DNA of 60,215 nt from CAZGNZ01 sp964527215 (GCA_964527215.1 CAZGNZ010000026.1:1-60215); one strand, 5' to 3'. Shown: positions 44,819-54,596, numbered from the stretch's first letter. The notes: generated by a model from the letters alone, not told the origin. Translations and numbers: made by a program.

Positions 44819-47350
44819 ATGAACCGTTTCCTGTCATTTATCATAGCGGTCTGTCTGTTTTCCGGACTGAATCCGCTCAGTGCCCAACCTCTGCAAACCT
44901 CCAACTTGCCTATCATCATTATTGATACGGATGGTCAGGATATTCCGGACGAACCCAAAATTCCGGCCCAGATGGGCATTATCTGGAACGGCCCCGGGGA
45001 ACTGAACAGCATCACAGATCCATTCAATAATTATGACGGCAGCATCGCCATCGAAATCCGAGGATCCAGCGCGCAGTCCTTCCCCAAAAAAAGTTACGGC
45101 TTTGAAACACGGGACAGTTTCGGGCAAACCCTGAATGTGCCGTTGATCGGCCTTCCGGAAGAAAATGACTGGATTCTGTACGGTCCCTATTCCGACAAGT
45201 CCCTGCTCAGGAATTTCCTATCACTTCGACTTGCCAGGGATATGGGCTGGTATTCCAGCCGAACACGATTTTGCGAGTTGGTGGTAAATGATGATTACGT
45301 CGGTCTCTATATCCTTACGGAAAAAATCAAACGGGACAACAACCGGGTAGATATTGAATCTCTTGATCAGGATGACAATGATCCGTCAGAAATAACGGGC
45401 GGATATATCATCAAAATAGATAAGCTTGAGGGCACTGACACCGACGGCTGGTACTCCACATTTCCGCCGTATGAAGGATCCTTCCACAGTATCTACTACC
45501 AGTTTCATTATCCGGATCCTGACGCGATTACTCCCTTTCAAAGGGGATATATTCAGAATTTTATATATCACTTCGAGAACACCATGGACAGCCCCGATTT
45601 TGCCGATCCACTCACCGGCTATCCTTCAATTATAAACACAAGTTCCTTTATCGACTACATCATCATAAACGAGGTGACCCGCAATGTGGATGCCTATCGC
45701 CTCAGCTCATTTCTCTATAAAAACCACGATGACACAGACGGACGACTTACTGCCGGCCCCGTCTGGGATTACAATCTGGCTTTGGGCAATGCGGATTATT
45801 ATGGCGCTTCCGAACATCAGGGGTGGCAGTATCAGTTTGATATTCTGTACGATGGATTTCAGGTGCCGTTCTGGTGGAGACGGCTGATGGAAGATCCGGC
45901 ATTTGAAAACGCCGTCAGTCTGCGCTGGTCAGAACTGCGGCAGTCTCTGCTGGATATCAGTCACCTCTACGGAATCATCGATTCCACTGCAGAAGAAGTC
46001 AACGACGCACAGGTCAGAAACTTCGAGCGCTGGCCGATCCTTTCTCAGTATGTCTGGCCGAATAATTTTGTCGGGGATACTTACGAAAATGAAATTCTGT
46101 ATCTGAAAGGCTGGATCGCCAACCGAATCCTTTGGATTGACACCCAATGGCAGGCAGTCCCGGCACCGGAAATTAAAATTACGGAAATCAACTACAACTC
46201 CGCTCCGTTTCATGCTGCGGGAGATTGGATTGAGATCTTCAATCCCACGGCAGAACCGGTGGATGTTTCAGGCTGGGTGATTCGGGATGAACAACCAGAA
46301 CATTTCTACTCCATTGATCAGGCTCTGACTCTCAATCCGCAGGAATATCTCGTTATCTGCCGGAATATGGAGGATTTTTCGACTTTTCATCCAGAGTGCA
46401 GCAATGTGATTGGAGAATTTAATTTTGGATTAAGTTCCGGCAGTGACCTGATTCAGCTCTATACCGCCTCCGGTCAGCTGGTGTGTTCCGTTCAGTATGA
46501 TGATGAATCTCCCTGGCCGCCGGAAGCAGACGGGTACGGGCTGACACTGGAACTGATTGACGACACCGCCGATCAGGCAGATCCCTCCAACTGGCGGCAC
46601 AGCAATATCCTTGGCGGCACTCCCGGCCAGCCGAACAGCAGTGTTCCGCCATGGTTTGATATTGAAATCAATGAGTTTCTGGCTGTCAATGATTCTCTTT
46701 TTGCCGATGAATTCGGGGAATTTGACGATTGGGTAGAGCTCACGAACCAATCATGGCCAGGCGATTTCAATATCGGAGGATACCGGATCACGGACGGATC
46801 AGAATCACCCTGGCCAATTCCCAACAATCCGGAACTGACCGCCATTGGCCACCATCAGTTCTGCCTGCTCTGGTTTGACAATCAGCCGGAACAGGGTACC
46901 CTCCACATCCCCGCACGGCTGTCGGGAAACGGAGAAGGGATTTTTATTTATGATCCGGATGGAATGACTCTGAGGAAATCAGTGGTGTTTGACGATCAAA
47001 ACAGCAATATCAGTATGGGTCAGTATCCCGATGCCTCCGGAAACTGGCAGACTTTTACATCCCCCACCCCTGGATTTGAAAATACGATTGAGGATTTGAT
47101 CTTTGGCTGCATGGATGAATTCGCCATGAATTACAACCCGCTTGCCGGATATGATGACGGCAGCTGTCTCTACAGCGGAGATCTGTCCATGGATGGTCAG
47201 GCCGATGTTCTGGATATAGTCCTTCTGGTGGACATCGCTCTCGGATATTCATTTCCGACCGAAAATCAGATGACGGTGGGTGATTTATCCTCTGACGGTG
47301 TTCTGGATATTCTGGATATTATCCTTCTGGTTGACTTGATTCTGAACTGA
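44819..47350 (+). CDS. secreted CotH kinase-like protein with lamin-tail and dockerin-like domains
   Basis: 843 residues. A signal peptide (to SAQ, about residue 22) is followed by a CotH-type kinase-like domain (about 30-440; IEIRGSSAQSFPKKSYGFET, GGYIIKIDK, VWDYNLALGNADYY). Two lamin-tail-like domains follow (about 455-600 EIKITEINYNS.. and 605-755 DIEINEFLAVND..). Then come the Cys-containing motif GCMDEFAMNYNPLAGYDDGS and a C-terminal dockerin-like pair (DVLDIVLLVDIALG, DILDIILLVDLILN). CotH proteins are protein kinases of spore coats, and secreted relatives are common in FCB bacteria with unknown targets. It lacks the NPFNP sorting domain seen in neighbours and ends with the dockerin. 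Confidence 0.9.
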   Translation: MNRFLSFIIAVCLFSGLNPLSAQPLQTSNLPIIIIDTDGQDIPDEPKIPAQMGIIWNGPGELNSITDPFNNYDGSIAIEIRGSSAQSFPKKSYGFETRDSFGQTLNVPLIGLPEENDWILYGPYSDKSLLRNFLSLRLARDMGWYSSRTRFCELVVNDDYVGLYILTEKIKRDNNRVDIESLDQDDNDPSEITGGYIIKIDKLEGTDTDGWYSTFPPYEGSFHSIYYQFHYPDPDAITPFQRGYIQNFIYHFENTMDSPDFADPLTGYPSIINTSSFIDYIIINEVTRNVDAYRLSSFLYKNHDDTDGRLTAGPVWDYNLALGNADYYGASEHQGWQYQFDILYDGFQVPFWWRRLMEDPAFENAVSLRWSELRQSLLDISHLYGIIDSTAEEVNDAQVRNFERWPILSQYVWPNNFVGDTYENEILYLKGWIANRILWIDTQWQAVPAPEIKITEINYNSAPFHAAGDWIEIFNPTAEPVDVSGWVIRDEQPEHFYSIDQALTLNPQEYLVICRNMEDFSTFHPECSNVIGEFNFGLSSGSDLIQLYTASGQLVCSVQYDDESPWPPEADGYGLTLELIDDTADQADPSNWRHSNILGGTPGQPNSSVPPWFDIEINEFLAVNDSLFADEFGEFDDWVELTNQSWPGDFNIGGYRITDGSESPWPIPNNPELTAIGHHQFCLLWFDNQPEQGTLHIPARLSGNGEGIFIYDPDGMTLRKSVVFDDQNSNISMGQYPDASGNWQTFTSPTPGFENTIEDLIFGCMDEFAMNYNPLAGYDDGSCLYSGDLSMDGQADVLDIVLLVDIALGYSFPTENQMTVGDLSSDGVLDILDIILLVDLILN

Positions 47351-47353
47351 GTT

Positions 47354-48517
47354 ATGATGGTCCGTGGCAAGTCGGGGTTAAACAGAAAATTCCATCAGTT
47401 TATCATTGTCATGCTTGTGCTTAAGCCATTGTCTGCCTGCAGCCTTTGGGCCGTCCTCGCAGATCAGGGATTCACACTCCACAACGACAGTTTACTGATT
47501 AGGGAGCAGCTGGAACAACTGCAGTCTCTGACTGAAACCTACCAAAACCGCAACGGCTGGGGAATGGCAATGGGCGGCGGCTGGCTTGACTCCATATTTA
47601 TCCACCGGTCCGCTTTGCCGGCAGCCGATGATCCGGATTTCATACAAACTGTTGAATGGCTGCTATCCGACACGCTGGAAACCGTCATCGCAACCGGCCA
47701 TGTCCGGAATGCATCCTCCGGAGCTTCGGACATCCCTGATCCTCATCCGTTTCACTATCAATGGAACGGGACAGACATCCTATTCAGCCATCATGGCGCA
47801 ATTTCTAAATCGGCATTGATGGATCTGTTTTATCCGGGATCAGACAGCTTCAATTGGATGAATGATCATCCGCCACAGACATTCGGCTGCGGATCCTGGT
47901 ATGGGGACGGTTATGAGTGTATTGTGGACAGCGAACTGTATTTTCTCTGGCTGATTTACAATATTGAGCAGACCGGTAGTATCCTGGATGGAGTGATGCA
48001 GGCACTGAGGGTAATGGAAAGCCATACTTCCCTGAATGCAGCTCAGTTTTATATCTATAAAAATTTCACAATGACTGCCGACAGTTTGATAATCGGCTAT
48101 CGATCCATAGCTGTATCAATGGGTTATGATTATGATTTGTTCTTTTCTGATGGATCAATCGATCCCAATCAGACGCATAAGGCCCTCATGTCCGAACCGC
48201 CGCAAGAAGGGCCCGGCAGCAGTCAGAACTGGACCCCGCTGGACCACCGCCAGCTGACCGTGATGACCCGGGATTCTGAAACAGCTCAGCTGATGTACGT
48301 GACGCTCATTGGAGACCTGAATCTGGACAACCGGGTTGATATTCTGGATATTATAGTGAATATGTTTGTGATCACCGGCGATATCGAAGCGGACGCCGTC
48401 ATGCAGTGGGCAGGAGATGCAAACAGCGATGGTGAACTGGATATATCTGATCTTACCCTGATGGCGAACCGGATTCTCGGCAGCTACTACAGTTTTCAGG
48501 CACCTTGGTACCCCTGA
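47354..48517 (+). CDS. exported class II glutamine amidotransferase-like protein with dockerin-like repeats
   Basis: 387 residues, three bases after the CotH gene, so in one operon. The N-terminus is a signal sequence ending LKPLSAC; Cys29 begins CSLWAVLAD. The following domain has the pattern of class II (Ntn) amidotransferases of the YafJ/EgtC group: NGWGMAMG (cf. DGWG), HVRNASSG (cf. H-R--T-G), then DPHPFHY and FSHHGAI (cf. HPF and HNG-I). The C-terminus has a dockerin-like pair (GDLNLDNRVDILDIIV, GDANSDGELDISDLTL). These enzymes need a free N-terminal Cys; cleavage of the leader before Cys29 would create it. However, LSAC also fits a lipobox, so it may be a lipoprotein instead. Substrate unknown. 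Confidence 0.75.
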   Translation: MMVRGKSGLNRKFHQFIIVMLVLKPLSACSLWAVLADQGFTLHNDSLLIREQLEQLQSLTETYQNRNGWGMAMGGGWLDSIFIHRSALPAADDPDFIQTVEWLLSDTLETVIATGHVRNASSGASDIPDPHPFHYQWNGTDILFSHHGAISKSALMDLFYPGSDSFNWMNDHPPQTFGCGSWYGDGYECIVDSELYFLWLIYNIEQTGSILDGVMQALRVMESHTSLNAAQFYIYKNFTMTADSLIIGYRSIAVSMGYDYDLFFSDGSIDPNQTHKALMSEPPQEGPGSSQNWTPLDHRQLTVMTRDSETAQLMYVTLIGDLNLDNRVDILDIIVNMFVITGDIEADAVMQWAGDANSDGELDISDLTLMANRILGSYYSFQAPWYP

Positions 48518-48619
48518 AGATATGGCCCACGACATATCTATTGATACGTTTATATACATCCGGGTTCGAACTGAATTTCATAAATTACGGCCTTATCTAC
48601 ACCATAAATAGGAGCGATA

Positions 48620-49135
48620 ATGCGAAGACTGTTTGTTGCTTTTCTGCTGATGCCTCTGTGCCTGATGTTTGCGCAAGACAATAAAATCCCGGATGTCAAA
48701 CTGAAAGATCTGAATAATAAACCCGCCAGTCTGGGTGAATATTACAAGGACGGTCCGATTCTGGTAAATTTCTGGTCGCTGAGCTGTGAACCCTGCAAAA
48801 AGGAAATGAAGCATCTGGATCATCTGAATCAGAAATACGCTGAGGAAAATTTCCGTATTGTCAGCGTGAATATTGACAATACAAGAAGCATGGCCAAGGT
48901 TAAATCCTATGTGGAGTCCAAAAAATATTCCTTTCCTGTGCTTTCGGATCCCCGCTCGGCCCTGTTCCGGAAAGCGGGCGGAAAGGTGATGCCCTTTACA
49001 GTGCTCATTGATTCCGAAGGCAGCATCATCAAGCGCCGAATGGGCTACAATCCGGGAGATGAGCTGGAAATTGAAAAAGATGTGAAGGAGATGATCGCAT
49101 CTCACAAATCTGCAGATACAAACCAGACAAAATAG
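48620..49135 (+). CDS. TlpA-like periplasmic thioredoxin
   Basis: 171 residues with a signal peptide (to FAQ, residue 19) and an AhpC/TSA-type thioredoxin fold. The redox motif is SCEPCK (Cys56, Cys59) after ILVNFWSL, and the cis-Pro loop is VMPFTVLID. It would reduce or isomerise disulfides on exported proteins. GGAGCGATA precedes the ATG. The next gene, an outer-membrane barrel, starts eight bases after its stop, so the two are coupled. Confidence 0.92.
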   Translation: MRRLFVAFLLMPLCLMFAQDNKIPDVKLKDLNNKPASLGEYYKDGPILVNFWSLSCEPCKKEMKHLDHLNQKYAEENFRIVSVNIDNTRSMAKVKSYVESKKYSFPVLSDPRSALFRKAGGKVMPFTVLIDSEGSIIKRRMGYNPGDELEIEKDVKEMIASHKSADTNQTK

Positions 49136-49143
49136 AGGGTGTC

Positions 49144-51186
49144 GTGAAACGTTTGATATTCCTTTCATTCCTAACGCTGGTCTGGTTGCAGGCCAATATT
49201 GATTTCTCATACGAAATGAAGTACGGTAACGGTTCCTCCACTGAATACGGCAATGAATATTTTGAAAACTTGCTGGACGTCAATGCCTATTTCAATGACA
49301 ATGTCACCCTGTACACACAGCTGGAGTACAGCGTTCCCCCGCTATTTGGCGAATCTCAAACCGCTGTTCAGAAAATCATCCTGGAGTATTTTCAGGACAA
49401 TCTCACAGTGTCGGCAGGAGATCTGTACGAACTGTACGGCTATGGTCTGGCAGTGAACATGAGTCAGGATCAGAGCATTGGGTTTGACAATTCGCTGCGG
49501 GGACTGAGCTGGAGATATGATTTGTCCGACCCGGTGCTTTTCGGATTCATTGACGGCGTCAGTCTCTTCGGGCTTATCGGCAAGGGACCGTATAATTATG
49601 CCCTGAATGCCTCTACCGGACTCAATACCCGCCGCATGGAAAATCTGCTTGGGGCAGTTGGGTTTTCGTACTATGGTGATATCATACCCGGCGAACTGAG
49701 CTTCTGGCAGGTGGAACAGGAATCCTATCTGCCTCTGGATGTGGTTCTGCAGTATCATTCAGCCGAACAGCTGACTTGGCTTGAGGAAGATTTTGTTTCC
49801 CGCATTTCAGCTGAAGATGTGACTGAAGATACGGTAAAAGCCGTCAGCCGGGAAGTCAGCTACGCTACGTCCCTTGGATTCGTTGATATATACATTGAAA
49901 AAATGTGGAGCGACTACAGCAAGCTCCTGGGCGGAAGTGTCTTCGGCAGTATGCTGTATTCCTCGGTATACGCCTCACTGGGAGGTTGGGGGCTGACCTG
50001 GGACTACAAGGATTACGACATGCCCTACTATATTCCGTCAGTGTCCAATCCACCCACCGTTTTCCGGGAGGCATCATCCACACTGATTGGACGCATTTCA
50101 CATAACACCCTGTTTAACGATGAGACCGGTCATCAGTTTGAAGTCAACCGCAGTTTTTCCGAGCATCTGAACTTCCTGGGGAATCTGTCCTTTTCCCGGC
50201 GTCAGCGGGGAGCGGTGGAACAGAATCAATTTGAGCTGACCCATGAATTTGAAGGGGACACGCTGATGTTTGACTGGACACCGGTTTCTGAAAATCTGGT
50301 TTTTCTGTCCAACCCTGATTTCACCGAGATGGCATTGTTTGATCTGGATGAAAGCCTGTATGCCTTTTATCCTTATCAGGAAGTGTATGGAGAGTTCAGC
50401 GGATACATTCTGGATGAAAAACTATACTGGCTCATCGGCTTTGATAAAATTAACGACATCACGAAATATCATCATCAGAAAACGGAATCTTTCAATAACA
50501 ACGGTCTCACCGGATCAGCCATGGAAGATCTGGTGGTTCAGGAATATGAAAACTACTGGTGGGGAGTATGGAATGAAAATTATCAACCGCCGTTGGTTGA
50601 TTCATTGACGGCTGATTTGATTTTCGAAGCAACACATGGTACGTCAGTGGAAAACAAAATTTCCGAAACCGCTGCCGCCGGTCTGGCAGACGCCCAGGCA
50701 TTCAGTGTCAGGGGCAATTCCATCGAAAACAGTTATAACCTGATAGAAGCTGTCACCATTCCAACCAATTTTGCCTGGAATATGGGGCAAGGCCATTCTC
50801 TGACGCTTTACTTTGACCAACAGTGGAAAACAGAGGAATGGAACAGATCCGTCATTGATGAAACCAGCGGTGCCGCAGACAATACAACCAGCGCGGAAAT
50901 CAATACCTACAGTATTTACGGCAGTCTGACCCAGCGTCTCTTTGGGAAATATTCATTCACGTTCCTCTACGATTATGAGGATGTTGAGAACAAAACAGCC
51001 GTCGGCAAGACCACCAGCTCGGATGAATGGCTGGGATATGAGTTTGCCTGGGACATCAATCACCAGAGCCAGATTTCTATTTTCTTTGGATCCATCAAAG
51101 GAGGCCGTATCTGTGCCAACGGTATTTGCGCAGAACAGCCGGACTTTGACGACGGCATCCGGGTGACTTTCAGAAGTATTTTTTAA
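49144..51186 (+). CDS. outer-membrane beta-barrel protein, DUF6029-like
   Basis: 680 residues from GTG, with GAGGG four bases upstream. A signal peptide (to QAN, about 18) is followed by many amphipathic strands with aromatic girdles and a last strand ending VTFRSIF, the usual C-terminal Phe. The start of the mature protein (YELYGYGLAVNMSQDQSIGFDNSLRG) resembles DUF6029 proteins, which in Bacteroidota often lie beside TlpA/Omp28-like thioredoxins, as here. The family name is from memory and moderately sure; function unknown. Confidence 0.75.
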   Translation: MKRLIFLSFLTLVWLQANIDFSYEMKYGNGSSTEYGNEYFENLLDVNAYFNDNVTLYTQLEYSVPPLFGESQTAVQKIILEYFQDNLTVSAGDLYELYGYGLAVNMSQDQSIGFDNSLRGLSWRYDLSDPVLFGFIDGVSLFGLIGKGPYNYALNASTGLNTRRMENLLGAVGFSYYGDIIPGELSFWQVEQESYLPLDVVLQYHSAEQLTWLEEDFVSRISAEDVTEDTVKAVSREVSYATSLGFVDIYIEKMWSDYSKLLGGSVFGSMLYSSVYASLGGWGLTWDYKDYDMPYYIPSVSNPPTVFREASSTLIGRISHNTLFNDETGHQFEVNRSFSEHLNFLGNLSFSRRQRGAVEQNQFELTHEFEGDTLMFDWTPVSENLVFLSNPDFTEMALFDLDESLYAFYPYQEVYGEFSGYILDEKLYWLIGFDKINDITKYHHQKTESFNNNGLTGSAMEDLVVQEYENYWWGVWNENYQPPLVDSLTADLIFEATHGTSVENKISETAAAGLADAQAFSVRGNSIENSYNLIEAVTIPTNFAWNMGQGHSLTLYFDQQWKTEEWNRSVIDETSGAADNTTSAEINTYSIYGSLTQRLFGKYSFTFLYDYEDVENKTAVGKTTSSDEWLGYEFAWDINHQSQISIFFGSIKGGRICANGICAEQPDFDDGIRVTFRSIF

Positions 51187-51513
51187 TCCGTCAGCAGCCG
51201 GTCTGTCCGGCAGACAGAACGGATAAACGTGCCTTTTCAGAATTTGCGCAGCGTGACACTGAATCCCGGGTCCAAGGCGTGCCCGGGGTTCATGCCATAA
51301 ATAAGCCCTAAGATATATCAATTTCTGAATTGAGCTAAAATTTCCCGCATATGCTAAAAACATGGTATGGGTGAAGTGTGCAGATTAAATTTGCCTGCGA
51401 TTGCGTGTAAGAATTGTTACAACCTGTCAATATACATATATTGCTAATTACCTATGTAGTATTGAAAATTTCCTGCTGTTATTTCCGTTAACTAACCACA
51501 CTATGGGGGAAAA
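51187..51513. other. 327 bp intergenic region before the selenoprotein candidate
   Basis: Only a short hairpin (GTCTG-TCCGG-CAGAC near 51201) is visible just after the barrel gene. The distal part is AT-rich and probably holds the promoter of the next gene. No gene or repeat is seen. Confidence 0.5.
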
Positions 51514-53049
51514 ATGAAAAAACTGTTAGTCCTGATGGCTGCATGTTCCCTGATGTTTGCCCAGACCTATATGGCGGGCGATATCGTCAGCGACACCCAT
51601 CAAAATCAGGAGTTCACCACTTGCTATGGTGATTATCCCAACGATACATTCTCACTTGCAGATCTTAACGGGGCCGTGAATGGCGGTGATTATCACATCA
51701 TCTTCATTGACATGGCCACCACGTGGTGAGGCACCTGTTATTCGGACATCGGTGCGATGGACCAAAGAGCTATGAGTTGGGAAGATGAGACCAGTGTGAT
51801 ATTCCTGACAACTTTATCAGATATTGGGCAACCTTATTCCTGTCAGCAATGGGGTGACGGCGGAGAGCCGGGCATCCCAGTGATCATCGAGGACCCCAGC
51901 CAGACATACTTTGGCTGGTTTCATGATCATTACAACGGCTGGCCCAGTTATGTACTCATCGATCATGAGATGCGCGTTCGGGCCAAACCATGGACCTACG
52001 ACAATAATTCCAATTATGAATCAGAATGTTACATGATAGACGGATGCGTCGGCGGTGACACGGACGATTTCATTCAGCAGTTGGTGGATGAATGCGGTCC
52101 CTGCAACAATCCCGACCTGGATGAAGACGGTATTCTGAACGAAATTGACAACTGCCCCGAAATCTTCAATCCTGATCAGCTGGATGATGACGGCGACGGA
52201 CTGGGTGATGTCTGCGATGACTGCCATAACTATCTGGGTGATGTGAATGACGACGGAACGATTGACATTCTGGATATTGTGACCATTGTGAACATCATTC
52301 TGAACGGCGGCGGCGGCGGTTACACGGACTGCGCCATCATGGATGCCGATTACAGCGGTGACGGAACTGTCAATGTTCTGGATGTCATCCAGATCATCAA
52401 TTTCATTGTGGGTCCTGCACGCGGAGATATACATTCTCAGGGACGTGCCCAGATAAATTTCCAGAGAAATGGTTCCGACCTGCTGGTCAATGTCAGCAGC
52501 GGACATTCCATTCATGGAATTGAACTTGCCATCCTGGGCAATCACCAGATTCAGCTGAACGATCAGCCCGGCATTACTTCTCTTTCAAAGGCAGCGGACG
52601 ATATAACCCGCCTGATTGCCTATTCCCCCGTGAATGAGGCGTTTGCCGGCAGCACCGCACAGTTTCAGATTTCCAATGGAGCCGCGCTTGAGTTCGAAGA
52701 TATGCACATCATTGTCGGAGACGCTGCAGGTCAGAAAATGGAACTGACCAAATCCGTTTCAGATGATGTGTTTGAGTCCGGACCTTACGCATTCCGTCTG
52801 AACAGCGTGTATCCCAATCCTTTCAATCCGGTAGCAAACATCTCCTTTACTGTCCCTGCAGATGGGAAGGTTGAAATTACAGCCTATAACACTGCCGGCC
52901 GGGAAGTGGATGTATTGTTTGCAGGAAACCAGACGGCAGGAACACACCGCATTTCCTGGAATGCCGGTCACCTGCCTTCAGGCGTTTACTACATTAAGTT
53001 AACCAGCAACAACAAAGTTGAAACAGTGAAAACTGTTTTGATGAAATAA
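51514..53049 (+). CDS. secreted thioredoxin-fold protein with probable selenocysteine (UGTC), dockerin-like and sorting domains
   Basis: 511 residues if the TGA at 51727-51729 (codon 72) is read as selenocysteine. Codons before and after it are in one frame and both halves match the paralogue at 53082-54575 throughout. The TGA falls exactly on the first Cys of the CxxC (ATTW-U-GTC here, ATTW-C-GPC there). Domains: signal peptide (to FAQ, 17), thioredoxin-like (about 18-190, cis-Pro region GWPSYVLID), a Cys-rich calcium-type repeat (DEDGILNEIDNCPEIFNP), a dockerin-like pair (DILDIVTIVNIILN, NVLDVIQIINFIVG), a beta domain and a C-terminal sorting domain (YPNPFNPVANISF, SGVYYIKL, VLMK). GGGGGA precedes the ATG. 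A nonsense mutation is the alternative. Confidence 0.8.
51727..51729 (+). other. in-frame TGA, probable selenocysteine codon
   Basis: TGG-TGA-GGC-ACC-TGT. One base change from a Cys codon, at the only position where selenocysteine is expected in a thioredoxin fold. The open frame continues for 440 codons with full similarity to the Cys paralogue. The genes for selenocysteine synthesis (selA, selB, selD, tRNA-Sec) are not in this window. Confidence 0.78.
51731..51755 (+). promoter_or_regulatory. SECIS-like hairpin downstream of the TGA
   Basis: Two bases after the TGA codon the RNA can fold GCACC (51731-51735) with GGTGC (51751-51755), and TGT (51736-51738) with ACA (51746-51748). This leaves a two-base bulge (TC) and a seven-base loop, TATTCGG. 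GG in the loop lies 15-16 bases after the TGA. Bacterial SECIS elements are hairpins at about this distance with a G in the loop, though consensus forms place G at the loop start. The paralogue's equivalent stretch has no such pairing. Confidence 0.6.
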
Positions 53050-53081
53050 CATTCAAATCTACGATCCAACAAAGAGGTAAT

Positions 53082-54575
53082 ATGAAAAAAACCATCAGCA
53101 TCATTATGGCACTGCTGCTTGCATTCACATTTGCATCCGACTATAACGTGGGCGATATTGTATCTGAAGCCGATCAGAACATATCATTTCCGGTTTGCTA
53201 CGGCGAATATCCAACCGACCAATTCATGCTGGCTGACCTGAACGGTGAACTGAACGGCGGCGACTGGTTTGTGACGATGATTGATATTTCCGCTACATGG
53301 TGCGGTCCCTGCTTCGATTTTATTCCCGAGTTTGACGACATTATTGACAGCTGGAGCGAGGAAGACAATTTCTTCGGCTTCGCTGCTATGATGGATCTGA
53401 ACCAGCCATACACCTGTACCCAGTGGGGCAACTTCGGAATCATGGGCATCCCCATGATCACCAATGACGGAAACGGTTTCGGGGACCATATTTTTGAATG
53501 GTTCAATACCGGTAATGCCATACCCAGCACCGTTTTCATTACTCACGAAATGGAAGTGTATTACAAGGCCAACCAGGTCTCTGAATATCTCGCCAATATC
53601 AAAATCGAAGAGATGCTGGAAGACTGCGCTCCCTGCAATGATCCGGACTTTGACGATGACACCATTTTGAATGAAGTCGACAATTGTCCGAACACATACA
53701 ATCCGCTTCAGGAAGACAGCGACGGTGACGGCGCAGGCGATGCATGTGATGACTGCCATGATATGGCCGGTGATGTCAACGACGATATGACGGTGGATAT
53801 TCTGGATATCGTGACCATTGTCAATATTATCCTTTCCGGCGGATTTGATGCGGTTGGATTTACCGATTGTGAAAAAAGTGATGCCGATTACAGCAGCGAC
53901 GGCACCATCAATGTGCTGGATGTGATTCAGGTGATTAACTTTATTTTCAGCGCTGCACGGAGTATCGGCGAACAGACAGCAGAAGCCGAGATCGGCTTTG
54001 AAACCGTTGGGAATGATCTGGTGATCACACTGACTTCTGATGCAGCGGTGCACGGAATCGAAATGGCATTCCCAAGCCGCACTGCAGCCGATATTGAGCT
54101 GAAGGACAATGATCATATGACCGTTGCAGTCATGCAGGAAAACGGTATTCAGCGCATGGTCGCCTACAGTCTTATGGGTGAAAGTTTTCAGCAGAATGAT
54201 ATTCAGTTCACGCTCTTCGGAGCTGCGGACACGGATGTTCATGTGATAGCGGGGGATGCAAACGGACAGGCGATGACACTGACCAGGACAGCCGGTGCTG
54301 TCAGCATGGCAGAAGTGATCAGCCTGAATGCCGTGTATCCCAATCCTTTCAATCCGGTGACTCAGGTGTCCTACAGTCTCAACGCAGACAGCAATGTCCG
54401 TCTGACAGCCTACAATCTGAACGGACAGAAGGTGGACGTTCTGGTGAATGGCCCCCAGTCAGCCGGCAGTCACAGTTTCACATGGAACGCCGGCCACCTG
54501 CCTTCCGGAGTATATTATCTTCGAATGGAAGCGGGCAGCCAGGTTGAAACGCTGAAAGCAGTATTAATGAAATAG
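53082..54575 (+). CDS. secreted thioredoxin-fold protein with Cys active site (CGPC), dockerin-like and sorting domains
   Basis: 497 residues, the paralogue of the preceding gene 32 bp downstream. A signal peptide (to FAS, 19) leads to a thioredoxin-like domain with WCGPC (Cys74, Cys77) and cis-Pro region AIPSTVFIT. A calcium-type repeat (DDTILNEVDNCPNTYNP), a dockerin-like pair (DILDIVTIVNIILS, NVLDVIQVINFIFS), a beta-sandwich segment (about 300-405) and the sorting domain (YPNPFNPVTQVSY, SGVYYLRM, VLMK) follow. It is probably exported by the type IX-like route, with a disulfide-reducing or oxidising role outside the cell. A strong terminator follows, so both paralogues may share one transcript. 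Confidence 0.9.
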   Translation: MKKTISIIMALLLAFTFASDYNVGDIVSEADQNISFPVCYGEYPTDQFMLADLNGELNGGDWFVTMIDISATWCGPCFDFIPEFDDIIDSWSEEDNFFGFAAMMDLNQPYTCTQWGNFGIMGIPMITNDGNGFGDHIFEWFNTGNAIPSTVFITHEMEVYYKANQVSEYLANIKIEEMLEDCAPCNDPDFDDDTILNEVDNCPNTYNPLQEDSDGDGAGDACDDCHDMAGDVNDDMTVDILDIVTIVNIILSGGFDAVGFTDCEKSDADYSSDGTINVLDVIQVINFIFSAARSIGEQTAEAEIGFETVGNDLVITLTSDAAVHGIEMAFPSRTAADIELKDNDHMTVAVMQENGIQRMVAYSLMGESFQQNDIQFTLFGAADTDVHVIAGDANGQAMTLTRTAGAVSMAEVISLNAVYPNPFNPVTQVSYSLNADSNVRLTAYNLNGQKVDVLVNGPQSAGSHSFTWNAGHLPSGVYYLRMEAGSQVETLKAVLMK

Positions 54576-54596
54576 CATTCACTGTTTTTGTGGATG

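Noticed and set aside
51514..51729. Short 71-residue protein ending at TGA, followed by a separate gene from 51757
   Set aside because: The first part ends in the middle of a thioredoxin active-site motif and the second part has no ribosome site. Together they match the paralogue along its whole length, so one protein with read-through at TGA is preferred.
53184..54242. 352-residue open frame antisense to the Cys thioredoxin gene
   Set aside because: It mirrors a long, strongly supported gene; its Ile/His-rich translation is the typical reverse reading of Asp/Asn-rich codons.
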